The notes under the pieces: model-generated
Told to the model about the DNA's origin: nothing
Databases searched by the model: none
What the model saw: the letters and a program-made list of their open reading frames with translations, nothing else
Shown here: positions 9,183-18,694 of the stretch, in pieces
Layout: every line of letters begins with the position of its first letter
Position numbering within the stretch: position 1 is the first letter of the stretch
Made by a program: the position numbers and the translations under genes
Assembly: GCA_017444095.1 (NCBI GenBank)
Contig: JAFSXM010000021.1
Span: 24,140-88,139, forward strand
Length of the DNA: 64,000 nt
Reading direction: 5' to 3'
From: Rickettsiales bacterium
Lineage (GTDB): Bacteria; Pseudomonadota; Alphaproteobacteria; Rickettsiales; Deianiraeaceae

Positions 9183-9742
9183 TACTCCGCAATATATCCC
9201 TTATCCAAATAAATTGGAAGTTTCTTCAATTCATTTAAACATTTTTGATATAAAACATTGTTGTTATACCAATTACTTTTATCACAATAAAAAACATTGA
9301 TAGGATAAAACATCTTTTCTGCCGTTGGAAAATACTTTGCCATTGTCATCAAAAATCTTCTTGCAACAAAATCTTTACCTAAACCAATGATTGATTTGAT
9401 ATTTTCAATATCGCCGAAATGTTTTTGTAAAATTGGCATTGAAAAAGCAAGGTTTTCACCAGTATTAACACTTTTATCCTCAATTAAAATATCACATTTT
9501 AAATTAAACGGTTGCAAACAATCAAGCATCATCTCACTTTCCGGTTTATGACTATTTGTTCTATCTTTTCCGCCAGTCAGCAAAATAGTCTTTACAAAAC
9601 CTTCATTGTATAACTTTAAAATACCTTCTACATATTCATCAAAACCATATGTTGTCCCAAACACAATCAATAAATCTGCTGGCTTAATTGGTGTTGTGAT
9701 AAAAAGATAATCGTATATTGCATTGTAGTCCATATATTTCAT
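9179..9742 (-). CDS. YdcF/SanA-like (DUF218) protein
   Basis: 187 residues from the ATG at 9742, chosen because a longer frame would run into the methyltransferase remnant upstream. The DUF218 core is visible: ADLLIVFG, a TILLTGG strand followed by E-x2-M, ILIEDKSVNTGENL, and a later strand SIIGLGKDFVARR. Family members are small Rossmann-like proteins, some tied to cell-envelope physiology; their chemistry is poorly defined. This copy has no membrane anchor. Confidence 0.8.
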   Translation of the reverse strand: MKYMDYNAIYDYLFITTPIKPADLLIVFGTTYGFDEYVEGILKLYNEGFVKTILLTGGKDRTNSHKPESEMMLDCLQPFNLKCDILIEDKSVNTGENLAFSMPILQKHFGDIENIKSIIGLGKDFVARRFLMTMAKYFPTAEKMFYPINVFYCDKSNWYNNNVLYQKCLNELKKLPIYLDKGYIAEY

Positions 9743-9773
9743 ACAAATCGTATAATAGGCGATAGAGCAAATA

Positions 9774-10707
9774 TTAAAGTAAATGCAAAATTCTTTCAGC
9801 AATCATTTCAATCACTGGAATGCAAACACTATTTCCTGCCTGTTTATATAAATGACAATCGCTAATTTGTGGTAAAACAAAATCTTTTGGAAAACCTTGA
9901 AATAAAAAACATTCTCGTGGTGTAAGTTTTCTAATTCCATAATTACCCAAAATCAATGGCACATTATGCCTGCCAGTCCCCATATTTGCCGTTAAAGTTG
10001 GACATAGATTGCTTTTATTTTTCTAACATAAACCCTTCTATATTGATACATTGAGTTTTTATCTGTAATTTCTTTTTTCAACAAATCTATCATTTTTGCA
10101 TTAGTATAATAATATTTATCATCTTGTTTTTCTTTGTTTATCACATCATGAATTGTTTTTGTAAGCGGTATTTTTTCTGGAAAATCAAATTTTTCAAATT
10201 GTTCTCTATTTTTGAAACCGATAACATAAATTCTTTCCCTGTTTTGCGGAATGTTTCCATATTCGCAAGCATTCAAAACTTTATATTTTACAAAATATCC
10301 TGCATCTTGAAAAGATTTTAACATAATTGCAAAAGTTCTTCCGTTATCATGTGAAACAAGATTTTTTACATTTTCAAAAAAGAAAACTTTTTGTTGCTTT
10401 GCCTTCAAAATTCTTAAATATTCAAAAAATATAAATTTCCTCTTTCGTCTTCAAAACCCTTTTGATATCCTGCCATTGAAAAAGCCTAACAAGGGCTTCC
10501 GCCAGGCAATATATCGGCATCCGGAATTGTGTTTGTATCAATGCTTTTTATATCTCCTTCAAATAATAAATGCGAAAAATTTGCTCTATAAATTTGACAA
10601 GCATATCTATCAAAATCATTTGCATATACAATCTCAACACCATTATTTTTGAAGCAAAGACATATACCGCCAACTCCTGCGAAGAGATTAATTGCTTTGA
10701 TTGTCAT
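9774..10707 (-). pseudogene. Decayed DNA (cytosine-5) methyltransferase
   Basis: Three pieces of one C5-methyltransferase lie in order. Motif I (INLFAGVGGI) opens at 10707, and motif IV reads GGSPC followed by TAG where glutamine is expected. The same frame then continues AFSMAGYQKGFEDERGN until a frameshift near 10430. The next piece has FENVKNL and NIPQNRERIYVIGF (motifs VI and VIII). A second frameshift near 10020 precedes the C-terminal piece (GTGRHNVPLIL, LTPRECFLFQGFP, QAGNSV). That makes one nonsense codon and two frameshifts, so no active enzyme is expected. No cognate nuclease is recognisable nearby. Confidence 0.92.
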
Positions 10708-10742
10708 TGGTGAAATACTTTATTACATCATCAAGGTCTTCT

Positions 10743-11474
10743 TTATCGTTTTTTAGGGTCATTAATATCGTTCTTTTCTTTTAATGCATTTATTCTTTTG
10801 TCGTTTTTCTCTTTTGTCGCAATAGCATCGCAAATAATGGCTATTATAGTGCATAGTGTCTTAAAATCATCTCTTGTGTATTCATCTAAAATTAAATTAG
10901 CATGTAAATTTCTGTTTCCAGCATCTTTCACAACTTCAAGGTTTTTGATGCATTCTTCATCTATAAAAGGAAAATAATCTTTTCTATACTTAACAAGTAA
11001 ATTTATTTTTGGCTTCAATTCTTTTTGTTTTTCTTTTATTTCTTGTTTTATATCTTTATCAGTTATGTATCTATCTGCTATAAAATTGCAAAGTTTTTCA
11101 CCGCAAATTCTCAACAAACCAACGGCACATCTAACAGAATAATTTACAATCAACCTCGCTTCGTCAAAATCTTTTCTTATACATTCATCTATACAATCTG
11201 GCAATGGTTCGCCTTCTGGTAAAATGGGATATATTGTCTTTTCAACATTATTACACTCATCATTCAAAACAACTAATCTTTTGTATTTGCAATGATTGCA
11301 GATAATTTCGTAAATACTTCTGTTTTCAAATTCAAGTGATGATTCTGTTAAATCATAAGTCTCATAGCTTACAAAATTATATTTATAATTGTCAATTAAA
11401 TAGCAATAATGATGACCAACTTTCTTATTTTTACAATTAGGACAATCAACCGCTATTTCTTCACTATAATTCAT
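10743..11474 (-). CDS. DUF4145-like protein with zinc-ribbon start
   Basis: 243 residues. The N-terminal part has CPNC (about residues 11-14) and CNHC (about 60-63), a likely zinc ribbon. The C-terminal part has the DUF4145 pattern: ARLIVNYSVRCAVGLLRICGEKLC, a helical region, then DAGNRNLHA. DUF4145 is often found in or beside restriction enzymes and other defence proteins. It starts 5 bases after the C-terminal leuS piece and precedes the decayed methyltransferase by 35 bases. It could be the surviving partner of a lost modification system. Confidence 0.7.
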   Translation of the reverse strand: MNYSEEIAVDCPNCKNKKVGHHYCYLIDNYKYNFVSYETYDLTESSLEFENRSIYEIICNHCKYKRLVVLNDECNNVEKTIYPILPEGEPLPDCIDECIRKDFDEARLIVNYSVRCAVGLLRICGEKLCNFIADRYITDKDIKQEIKEKQKELKPKINLLVKYRKDYFPFIDEECIKNLEVVKDAGNRNLHANLILDEYTRDDFKTLCTIIAIICDAIATKEKNDKRINALKEKNDINDPKKR

Positions 11475-11479
11475 AAAAC

Positions 11480-12217
11480 TTAAACCACAAAATTCACCAT
11501 TTTTCCTGTTTTTGAATTTGCAACGATGACCTTTTTGATTTCTTTTTCCGCAAGTACATTGGCGACTTTGTCCTGCTTTTTTGCCTCTTCAACAATAGCA
11601 TCTTGTTCCAAGTTTTTGTCAAGAGTTATACAAACCTTGAACTTACCATTCACAGCAATACTCACCTGCATTGTGTTTTCTTCAAGATGTTTAGCATCAA
11701 CTTCTGGCAATTTTTGCTGACAACACAAACCTTCACCGCCAAGCAACTGCCACATTGCTTCACACATATGCGGACAAATTGGTGCAAAAACAATTGCAAC
11801 ATTTCTCATCACCACTCCAAGAGTATAATTGTTGTTTTTGTCAGCATAGTCCAGACCGCTCAAAAAGTTGGTAAACTCCCGCAGTTTTGCAATCGCAACG
11901 TTAAATTCAAACCTCTCAAAACACCCAATATATGCATTCAAAAAGCGGTGCATTTGCTTTATCATCTCCGGATTTTCAACACCAGCCCGCTCGGTCGCCG
12001 TGCAAGCCAAAGCCCACACCCTTTGCAAGTATTTATGCACACTTTTCACACCCGCATCCGTCCACTCAAACTCCTTCTCGTATGGCGTGTCGCTCAAAAT
12101 AAACATTCTTGCACTATCTGCCCCATATTTATCAAAAATCTCCGTTGGAGCCACCACATTCTTCTTTGATTTTGACATTTTCTCAATGCCGACTGAAAAA
12201 ACTTCTTGCATAGACAT
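11480..12217 (-). CDS. leuS: Leucyl-tRNA synthetase, C-terminal part (KMSKS and anticodon domains)
   Basis: 246 residues beginning MSMQEVFSVG and reaching KMSKSKKN (residues 14-21), the ATP-binding signature loop. The anticodon-binding helical domain follows (KYGADSARMFILSDTP, then APICPHMCEAMWQLLG), and the complete C-terminal domain ends NSKTGKMVNFVV. The N-terminal part with the HIGH motif is at 13499-15262, on the other side of a DUF2971 gene. Both parts are free of internal stops. This part has its own ATG 5 bases after the DUF2971 stop. It could be translated as the small subunit of a two-chain enzyme, or be a dying remnant. Confidence 0.9.
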   Translation of the reverse strand: MSMQEVFSVGIEKMSKSKKNVVAPTEIFDKYGADSARMFILSDTPYEKEFEWTDAGVKSVHKYLQRVWALACTATERAGVENPEMIKQMHRFLNAYIGCFERFEFNVAIAKLREFTNFLSGLDYADKNNNYTLGVVMRNVAIVFAPICPHMCEAMWQLLGGEGLCCQQKLPEVDAKHLEENTMQVSIAVNGKFKVCITLDKNLEQDAIVEEAKKQDKVANVLAEKEIKKVIVANSKTGKMVNFVV

Positions 12218-12222
12218 AAAAA

Positions 12223-13497
12223 TTAAATACTTATTACCCTTCTATCTTCAAATTTATAAAAATTAAATGTTTTAACATCTCTATTTATTTTTTTGCATTT
12301 CTCTTTTATTAAATCGACTATATAATTTTGACAATTTGCATCAATATTTTCTCCAAAAATAATCCCATCTAAACAGGAAAAATCAACATAATATTTGCCG
12401 TTTTTTGGCATCCAAAAGTCATCTAGAACAATTCTTATTTCTTTTTCTTGTTTAAAACAATCAATTTTCGTTGCAATTAAGTCTTCTTGTATCTTCCTTA
12501 TTTTCGGGATAACATCTTTATCCCACCTTATTAGTTTAGTTTTTGATTTTCTATATTTTTCTAAATTAAACATTCCAGCAAATATTTGTTCTTTATCAAG
12601 CCAAGAATATTCTTTACATAAATTCATAGCACCAAGACAATATTTGAAAAAATCAATCCTTCTTCTATTTTTAATGTATTTTACTTTTTTTAAATGAATA
12701 CCGGCAATCGTAGTTCCTTCTCTATTCCAAACGCTATTAATATAATAATCGTTTTTCTTTTTAGTTGCTTTGTAAACAAGACATATTCCATTGCTACCAT
12801 TTGCGTATTTACTCCACATATAATCAGAATTGTTAATTTTGCTAAAACAGCAAACCCTAGATTGCCTTAACACCAAACTATACAATTGATTGAAAAAATC
12901 TTTATTAAAATTGTTTACATCTCTTATAATTTTAGTTATATTATCTTTGGTTATGTTCTCTCTGCTTGTTATAATAACAAATGTAATTAAAAATTCATTT
13001 ATCTTTTTTTTAAAGTCATATACATAATTATAACTTTTATCCTTTTTAACATTTTTCAATTCTTTTTCGTACAATATGGCAAAAATTTTATAAAATTTAT
13101 CATATAAATTTTTAGAAATTATTTCCATTGCTTGTTTTTGCGCCCAATCCTTGCTGTCATATCCAATTACTGCATATCTATTTCTATATTCTTGCAATAC
13201 TCTTTTATTCATTTCTTCACTATGATTTATTAGTTCTATTGCATGTTTTATTAAACAATAATGATAATATTTTATAAAAATTTCAAAATTTCCTTCATTT
13301 CCGTTTGTAAAATCAATATTAAACATTATTTCATTGACATCGTCAAATTCATGTAGTCTGGAACAATAAAAATAATCATTTTGTATTTCATCGAATGCAT
13401 GTTGTTCTGTATTTTCAATATATTTTTTTTCATCACTATCCCATTTATAGAGATTTTCTAAAGGTCTATATCTGTAAATATAGCAATCTTCTTCCAT
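12223..13497 (-). CDS. DUF2971 protein inserted inside leuS
   Basis: About 425 residues. The DUF2971 pattern is visible: YIYRYRPLENLY at the start, FYCSRLHEFDDVNEIMF (the family's substitute for F-NDPFE), and CCFSKINNSDYMWSKYANG followed by GICLVY. The function of this family is unknown, though members turn up in accessory and defence regions. The ATG at 13497 is one base past the stop of the N-terminal leuS piece, and the TAA is 5 bases before the ATG of the C-terminal piece, so all three would be on one transcript. Near-identical 11-base direct repeats (13488-13498 and 12202-12212, 10 of 11 identical) flank it. Codon use is much more AT-rich than in the leuS part at 13499-14300. Confidence 0.8.
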   Translation of the reverse strand: MEEDCYIYRYRPLENLYKWDSDEKKYIENTEQHAFDEIQNDYFYCSRLHEFDDVNEIMFNIDFTNGNEGNFEIFIKYYHYCLIKHAIELINHSEEMNKRVLQEYRNRYAVIGYDSKDWAQKQAMEIISKNLYDKFYKIFAILYEKELKNVKKDKSYNYVYDFKKKINEFLITFVIITSRENITKDNITKIIRDVNNFNKDFFNQLYSLVLRQSRVCCFSKINNSDYMWSKYANGSNGICLVYKATKKKNDYYINSVWNREGTTIAGIHLKKVKYIKNRRRIDFFKYCLGAMNLCKEYSWLDKEQIFAGMFNLEKYRKSKTKLIRWDKDVIPKIRKIQEDLIATKIDCFKQEKEIRIVLDDFWMPKNGKYYVDFSCLDGIIFGENIDANCQNYIVDLIKEKCKKINRDVKTFNFYKFEDRRVISI

Positions 13498-13498
13498 A

Positions 13499-15262
13499 TT
13501 ATTCTTCAACAAACAACTTCCTCTCCTTCTTCACAACCTTGCTCGCCTCAACCCATTTGCCATTTTGGTCTTTGAATGCCTCGTGGAGCACCATTCCCTG
13601 CGTGATGAGACGGCGGAAAGGTTCAAGATTTGGCAGGTCGTCTTTGGTGAAATATCCGCAGTCAGCGAGTGCTTTGGTGAAAAACCTTGAATAAAGCAGG
13701 TGCAAAATTGCGTGCTCTATGCCACCGATGTAGTCCTGCACTGGCATAATGTTTTTGATGTCTTCCGCTTTGAATGCTTGTTTGTCTTCTTTTGGTGAGA
13801 GGTAGCGGAGGAAATACCAACTGCTTTCAAAAAATGTGTCAAATGTGTCGGTTTCGCGGGTGGCTGGTGCTCCGCAGACAGGGCATTTGCAGTGTTTCCA
13901 AGTTGGGTGTTTGTCAAGCGGGTTGCCCTTGCCGTCAAATTCAACATCGGCAGGCAGGGTGATTGGCAAGTTTTCCTCTTTTTCAGGAACACATCCGCAT
14001 TTGTCGCAATAAACCATTGGTATAGGGCATCCCCAATATCTTTGTCTTGAAACCCCCCAGTCGCGAAGTTTATACATAACTTTTGCCTCGCCTTTGCCGA
14101 GTTTTTCAAGTTCTTTTGTGATTGCTTCTTTGGCTTCTTTGCTTGTCAAGCCGTTGAATTGCTCGGAGTTTATAAGTTTGCCGTTTTCATCAATTACTGG
14201 TAAATATTCAATTCCATATTTATCCCAGAACTCGCGGTCTCTTTCGTCGTGTGCCGGACATCCAAATACAGCACCTGTCCCATAATCCATTAAAACAAAG
14301 TTAGCAAGCCACAATGGCATATCTTTTCCAGTCAGCGGATGTTTGCAGTTTATCCCTGTAAAAACACCTTTTTTCTCTTTATTTTCTTTAGCATCGGCAC
14401 CTTTCATTTGGTCGCTCTCGCATTGTTTTATAAAATCTGCAACCTCTTTGTTTGTCTCAGCAATTTGCTTTGCGAGTGGATGAAATGGCGATAAACCAAC
14501 AAAGCTTCCACCAAAAAGAGTATCTGGACGAGTTGTGAAAACCTCAATATCGCCAAGCGGAGAGGCAAATTTTATTATTGCACCATAACTCTTATCAATC
14601 CAGTTTTGTTGCATTACCTTCACTTTGTTAGGCCACTCTGGCAGTGTTTTATCAAGGCATTCGAGCAAATCGTCGGCATATTTTGTAATTCTTAAATACC
14701 ACTGCTTTAACTTTTTCTTTTCAACAATAGCACCACTTCGCCAACCTTTTCCGTCAATAACCTGCTCGTTTGCAAGAACGGTGTGATCTACTGGATCCCA
14801 ATTTACAATGCTCTCTTTTTGATATGCAATGCCATTTTTTAGGAAATCCAAGAACATTTTTTGCTCGTGCTTGTAATATTCCGGCTCACAAGTTGCAAGA
14901 ATACGGCTTTTATCAACAGACATTCCCATTTTATCAAGGTCTCCAAGTATTTTATCAATATTTTTATGTGTCCAAACTGATGGGTTTATTCCGTTATCAA
15001 TAGCGGCATTTTCAGCAGGGAGACCAAAAGCATCAAAGCCGAAAGGATGAAGAACATTATAACCTTGCAACCTCCTAAATCTTGCTATTGCATCGCCAAT
15101 AGTATAGCAACGAAGATGCCCCATATGTATATTGCCTGATGGATATGGAAATTGCTCCAAAACATAATATGGATTTTTACTATCATTATCAAACTTAAAA
15201 GCATCTGCTTGTTTCCACTTTTCTTGTGCATCTTTTTCAAATTGTTTGAAGTTAAAGTCCAT
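13499..15262 (-). CDS. leuS: Leucyl-tRNA synthetase, N-terminal part (HIGH, editing and zinc domains)
   Basis: 588 residues from the ATG giving MDFNFKQFEKDAQEKW. It carries FPYPSGNIHMGHL (the HIGH motif), FGFDAFGLPAENAAI, the CP1 editing domain with FTTRPDTLFGG and TGAVFGCPAHDERD, a zinc region (CDKCGC, then CKCPVCG) and the DTFDTFFESSWYF segment. It stops at GKWVEASKVVKKERKLFVEE, only a few residues before the KMSKS loop in usual enzymes. With the 246-residue C-terminal part the total is about 834 residues, near full length, so almost nothing was lost. The start is placed well downstream of the first possible one because the extra 35 residues are not family-like. Confidence 0.93.
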   Translation of the reverse strand: MDFNFKQFEKDAQEKWKQADAFKFDNDSKNPYYVLEQFPYPSGNIHMGHLRCYTIGDAIARFRRLQGYNVLHPFGFDAFGLPAENAAIDNGINPSVWTHKNIDKILGDLDKMGMSVDKSRILATCEPEYYKHEQKMFLDFLKNGIAYQKESIVNWDPVDHTVLANEQVIDGKGWRSGAIVEKKKLKQWYLRITKYADDLLECLDKTLPEWPNKVKVMQQNWIDKSYGAIIKFASPLGDIEVFTTRPDTLFGGSFVGLSPFHPLAKQIAETNKEVADFIKQCESDQMKGADAKENKEKKGVFTGINCKHPLTGKDMPLWLANFVLMDYGTGAVFGCPAHDERDREFWDKYGIEYLPVIDENGKLINSEQFNGLTSKEAKEAITKELEKLGKGEAKVMYKLRDWGVSRQRYWGCPIPMVYCDKCGCVPEKEENLPITLPADVEFDGKGNPLDKHPTWKHCKCPVCGAPATRETDTFDTFFESSWYFLRYLSPKEDKQAFKAEDIKNIMPVQDYIGGIEHAILHLLYSRFFTKALADCGYFTKDDLPNLEPFRRLITQGMVLHEAFKDQNGKWVEASKVVKKERKLFVEE

Positions 15263-15384
15263 AATAATAACTCTTACTACAGCAGTTGTGTTAAAACAAT
15301 AGTCAAACTTTTTTGATATTACTGATTTTTTTTGTTGAAGTTTTTTTTTTTTGATAAACTTCAACATGTTTTAATATTTTTTTT

Positions 15385-15651
15385 ATGGTTATGGTTAAAA
15401 AGAATCCAATATCTCCAGAGGTGTTGCGACAGATTCAACAAAATGAACAAAATGCCAATGGCGGAAACTTTCAAGCAATTAAGGTGAATAGATCGAAAGA
15501 TCTTGACAAGCTTGCTAAAATAAAGAAGAAGCAAAAAGAATTGAAGAAAGAATTACAAGAAATGCAAAGTGATAAATTCAAGAAAAAAGAATTAAAAAAT
15601 AATAAAATTATATCAAAAATATTCGCTCAAGATAAAAATAGATTACGTTAA
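15385..15651 (+). CDS. Small basic coiled-coil protein
   Basis: 88 residues, lysine-rich, predicted to form a long helix (about residues 36-75, rich in K, E, L and Q). No family is recognised. A possible promoter (TTGTTG at 15332, 17-base spacer containing T12, TAAACT at 15355) lies upstream, and a strong hairpin terminator follows. The clean transcription unit supports a real gene of unknown role. Confidence 0.6.
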   Translation: MVMVKKNPISPEVLRQIQQNEQNANGGNFQAIKVNRSKDLDKLAKIKKKQKELKKELQEMQSDKFKKKELKNNKIISKIFAQDKNRLR

Positions 15652-15668
15652 GAGATATTTTTATCAAA

Positions 15669-15701
15669 CAACGTAAGAACTACTCGATGGTTTTTACGTT
15701 G
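15669..15701 (+). terminator. Rho-independent terminator
   Basis: A 12-bp stem, CAACGTAAGAAC (15669-15680) with GTTTTTACGTTG (15690-15701), with one G-T pair, followed by a T-rich stretch. It ends the small basic protein gene. Confidence 0.75.
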
Positions 15702-15936
15702 TATTTTCCTTTATTTTTTCTATCTTGACTTTTAAACTCAAGAATTCTTCTCTCATACAAAAGGAATTTTTTATGATTTTTGGTAAAGTAGAAGTTTTGC
15801 CATTTTTTATAATGTGCCAACGGCACTAATACTCTATTATCAACAATGTCTTTCTATACTTTTTCCATAAGATCTTCATTTTGAATTAAAAGTATTTTTA
15901 TTTTTTTTGTATTTCTGTTTTTATTATTTTATTTTT

Positions 15937-16837
15937 ATGAGAACATTTATTCTGTTTGTATGTATATCTTATAATGTTATTACATTCAATGCTGTTGCTG
16001 GTATATTGGTATTACAATCCGACTTTGGAACAAAAGATGGTGCTGTCGCGGAAATGAAAGGAACTACATTATCTGTTGATGAAAAATTGGTAATTGTGGA
16101 TAATACACATCAAATTGATCCTTTCAATGTCTGGGAGGGTGCTTATAGGTTGTTTCAATCAATAAAAACTTTTCCAAAAAATAGTGTTTTTGTTTCAGTT
16201 GTAGATCCTGGTGTAGGAACCGACAGAAAAAGTATTGTGGTAAAAACAAAAGATAACCATTGTATTGTAATACCGGATAATGGAACAATAACATTTGTTG
16301 ACAAAGAGATCGGTATAATTGAGGCAAGAGAAATTGACGAAACAAAACATCGTTTAAAAGGTAGCGAGAACTCAGCGACATTTTATGGAAGAGATGTTTA
16401 TGTTTATACGGGTGCAAAACTGGCAAGCGGTAAAATTTCTTTTGAAGAAGTTGGAAAAAAAAATTGAATTGTCAAAATTGAAACAATTACCATATCAAAA
16501 ACCAGAATTCAAAAATGGCATATTATATGGTAACATTCCAATACTTGATATAAATTATGGAAATGTTTGGACTAATATACACAGACAAACTGCGGAAAAT
16601 TTAAATTTAAAGAAAGGAAATAAATACAATGTCGTTATCTCAAATAAAGACAAGCAAATTACAATAAATAACATTGTTTATAGCAACACCTTTGGTGATA
16701 TTAAACAAGGAAAACCTGTTTTATATTTTAACTCATTGGATTATCTCGCTATCGCTTTGAATTCTGGAAATTTAGCAAAACAAAAAGGCATAGGTTATGG
16801 AGAAAAGTGGAGAATTGAAATTAAAAATAGCCATTGA
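15937..16837 (+). pseudogene. SAM hydrolase/SAM hydroxide adenosyltransferase (DUF62), frameshifted in A9 tract
   Basis: The N-terminal piece starts MRTFILFVC with a likely signal peptide and has ILVLQSDFGTKDGAVAEMKG, FVSVVDPGVGTDRKSIVV and VIPDNGTITFV, hallmarks of the enzyme that splits SAM to adenosine and methionine. It stops after GKKN at 16467. The rest (KNGILYGNIPILDINYGNVWTNI, KPVLYFNSLDYLAIALNSGNLA) follows in another frame to 16837. The break is at a run of nine A residues (16455-16463); one A fewer would restore the frame. It may be a true pseudogene, a sequencing error, or a gene rescued by slippage during transcription, as known for poly(A) tracts in insect endosymbionts. Confidence 0.85.
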
Positions 16838-17015
16838 TTAAAAACACAACTTCTCCGGTGCCACTCTGTTCAAAATGCTTGAAACTAAATGTCATATAAT
16901 GGTATACAGAATTTACAGAACACATTTTTTTAGTCAAAAAATTATTTTATATGAATTGACATAACATATAGTCAACAATACACAGTGCTGTGCTTAACCT
17001 CAATAAATCATATCA

Positions 17016-18464
17016 TTATTTTACTATTTTCGAGCCATCTACTGTATGTTCTTGTTTTACAGAAGCAATTTGATTATTATTTTCTTTTTCCACAATATTA
17101 TCAAACTGCTTTTCTTCGCTTATCTTATTCTTTGCCTCAATGTTCTCTTCCTTTAAATTTTCCTGCATATTATTGCTGTTCTTTTTCTTCTTCTTGTTAT
17201 GTTTGTGCTTCTTTTTTTTCTTTTTTACACTTTCAATATCATCATCTATTTCGTTAATAATATAACCACTCTCGACTGCAAAATCGCATAATTTGTCTTT
17301 CAAGTCTTTCAAATCTATTGAGCCTTTCATAATATTGATTTCTGTCATTTTCTTGTCTATCGCTGTTGTTATGTTTGATATCAGTTGTTTATGAGATGGG
17401 TTAGCGGGCATAAGATGTCCACAAACACATATATTTTCATAATCATTACCTTTCAATTCATATGAATCGAGGCTAATATAGCTAGACCCTTTATCATAGA
17501 CGAAATTTGACTCCAAGATAGCTCCATTTGGCATTACTATTTTACTAATAGGTAAGTCTAAATTATTGACCAACACATCGTGAGTGTTATATTGTTGAGA
17601 ATTAAGAAACAGGCAATCAACTCTATATTTGCCGTCTTGCTTTTTTTCTTTGTTAATCACGATGCCAATTTTATCATGAGTTCCAGATTTACTATTCAAT
17701 GTCGCAGAACAATCTTTGATGCATATTATATCATATTTGTTTACTTTGTCTACAGATATCTTTGATTTATTTTCAAGCTGTTCCGCTTTTAGCGTTGGTC
17801 GTTGTATGCCAGTTTGTTGATTTTTAATCGCAATCTGATGTATTTCATTATTTAGGAACATAAAATTATCAAACAACATAATTTGTGCTATATTGCTATT
17901 AACGGTTTGATAATCGTTACCTGTTACCGGTTTATTCTTTACTATTTCATCAATAATACCTTTTGTTTCTGTCCATGAAATATTGTTGCATTTTTGCTTA
18001 TCTTGGCCTATATTGTAAAATATGGCCCCCATCGCCCGTTTATCTGTTATATTGTATTTCTTGAAAATTTTTTCAATTTCAGTTTTTATGTTTTTCCTGC
18101 GGTCATCTATATTCCATTCGCTTTTGTTCTTTTGCATAAAACTGTGCAAACATCTTCTCTGTTCTGCTGGGTCTTTAATCTTATGGTATTTTTTATGAAG
18201 ATCTATAATGTCCTGTTTTTTCAACGCATTTGTTTGTAATTGAAACAGCGATAGGCTAACAGCCTTATCTATAGCTTCGTTAATTTCTTTCCAACACTCC
18301 AAGGGTATTACATATCCGCAACCACTTACGGCAATCAATATGGATTCTTTCTTATTTACACCATCAATAAAACCATCCACTATGTAATCCTTGATATCTG
18401 GATATAGCTCTTTATAACATTCTACTATTTTATCATGCCAAGCATCTTGTTTTTGTTTCTCCAT
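17016..18464 (-). CDS. Unknown protein with lysine-rich (NLS-like) tract
   Basis: 482 residues from MEKQKQDAWHDK, with no recognised domain. Near residues 420-435 there is a dense basic tract (SVKKKKKKHKHNKKKKK) resembling a eukaryotic nuclear localisation signal, followed by an acidic and asparagine-rich tail. The middle (residues about 240-380) has beta-rich segments and a CVCGH motif of unknown meaning. It has its own promoter at 18490-18518. A secreted, nucleus-targeted protein is a reasonable hypothesis for a host-associated bacterium, but the tract could equally bind nucleic acid inside the cell. Confidence 0.72.
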   Translation of the reverse strand: MEKQKQDAWHDKIVECYKELYPDIKDYIVDGFIDGVNKKESILIAVSGCGYVIPLECWKEINEAIDKAVSLSLFQLQTNALKKQDIIDLHKKYHKIKDPAEQRRCLHSFMQKNKSEWNIDDRRKNIKTEIEKIFKKYNITDKRAMGAIFYNIGQDKQKCNNISWTETKGIIDEIVKNKPVTGNDYQTVNSNIAQIMLFDNFMFLNNEIHQIAIKNQQTGIQRPTLKAEQLENKSKISVDKVNKYDIICIKDCSATLNSKSGTHDKIGIVINKEKKQDGKYRVDCLFLNSQQYNTHDVLVNNLDLPISKIVMPNGAILESNFVYDKGSSYISLDSYELKGNDYENICVCGHLMPANPSHKQLISNITTAIDKKMTEINIMKGSIDLKDLKDKLCDFAVESGYIINEIDDDIESVKKKKKKHKHNKKKKKNSNNMQENLKEENIEAKNKISEEKQFDNIVEKENNNQIASVKQEHTVDGSKIVK

Positions 18465-18489
18465 ATCAATAATTGAATAAACCAATTAA

Positions 18490-18518
18490 AGTATATCAAA
18501 ACAAAACAACCATAGCAA
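18490..18518 (-). promoter_or_regulatory. Sigma70-type promoter of the lysine-rich protein
   Basis: On the minus strand TTGCTA (18513-18518), a 17-base spacer, then TATACT (18490-18495), about 25 bases upstream of the chosen start. Confidence 0.6.
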
Positions 18519-18547
18519 GAAATATATTATTTTTTCAGTCCTTACGG

Positions 18548-18621
18548 TGGCGAGGGTGAGATTTGAACTCACGACACACGGATTATGATTCCGTTGCTCT
18601 AACCAACTGAGCTACCCCGCC
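18548..18621 (-). tRNA. tRNA-Met (anticodon CAT)
   Basis: Acceptor stem GGCGGGG pairs with CCTCGCC, and anticodon stem ACGGA/TCCGT holds loop ATCATAA, giving CAT. The acceptor and D-arm sequence resemble alphaproteobacterial elongator tRNA-Met rather than the initiator. An Ile2 (lysidine) tRNA is less likely but not excluded. The 3' CCA is not encoded. Confidence 0.9.
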
Positions 18622-18694
18622 GTAATTGCGACACCTTTAAACATTATGAAAAAGTTTATTGTCAATTGTTTTATAGGCAATGACATTAACAAAA

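Noticed and set aside
10124..10321. Plus-strand frame over the decayed methyltransferase
   Set aside because: It is the complement of a methyltransferase piece with clear motifs and has no family features of its own.
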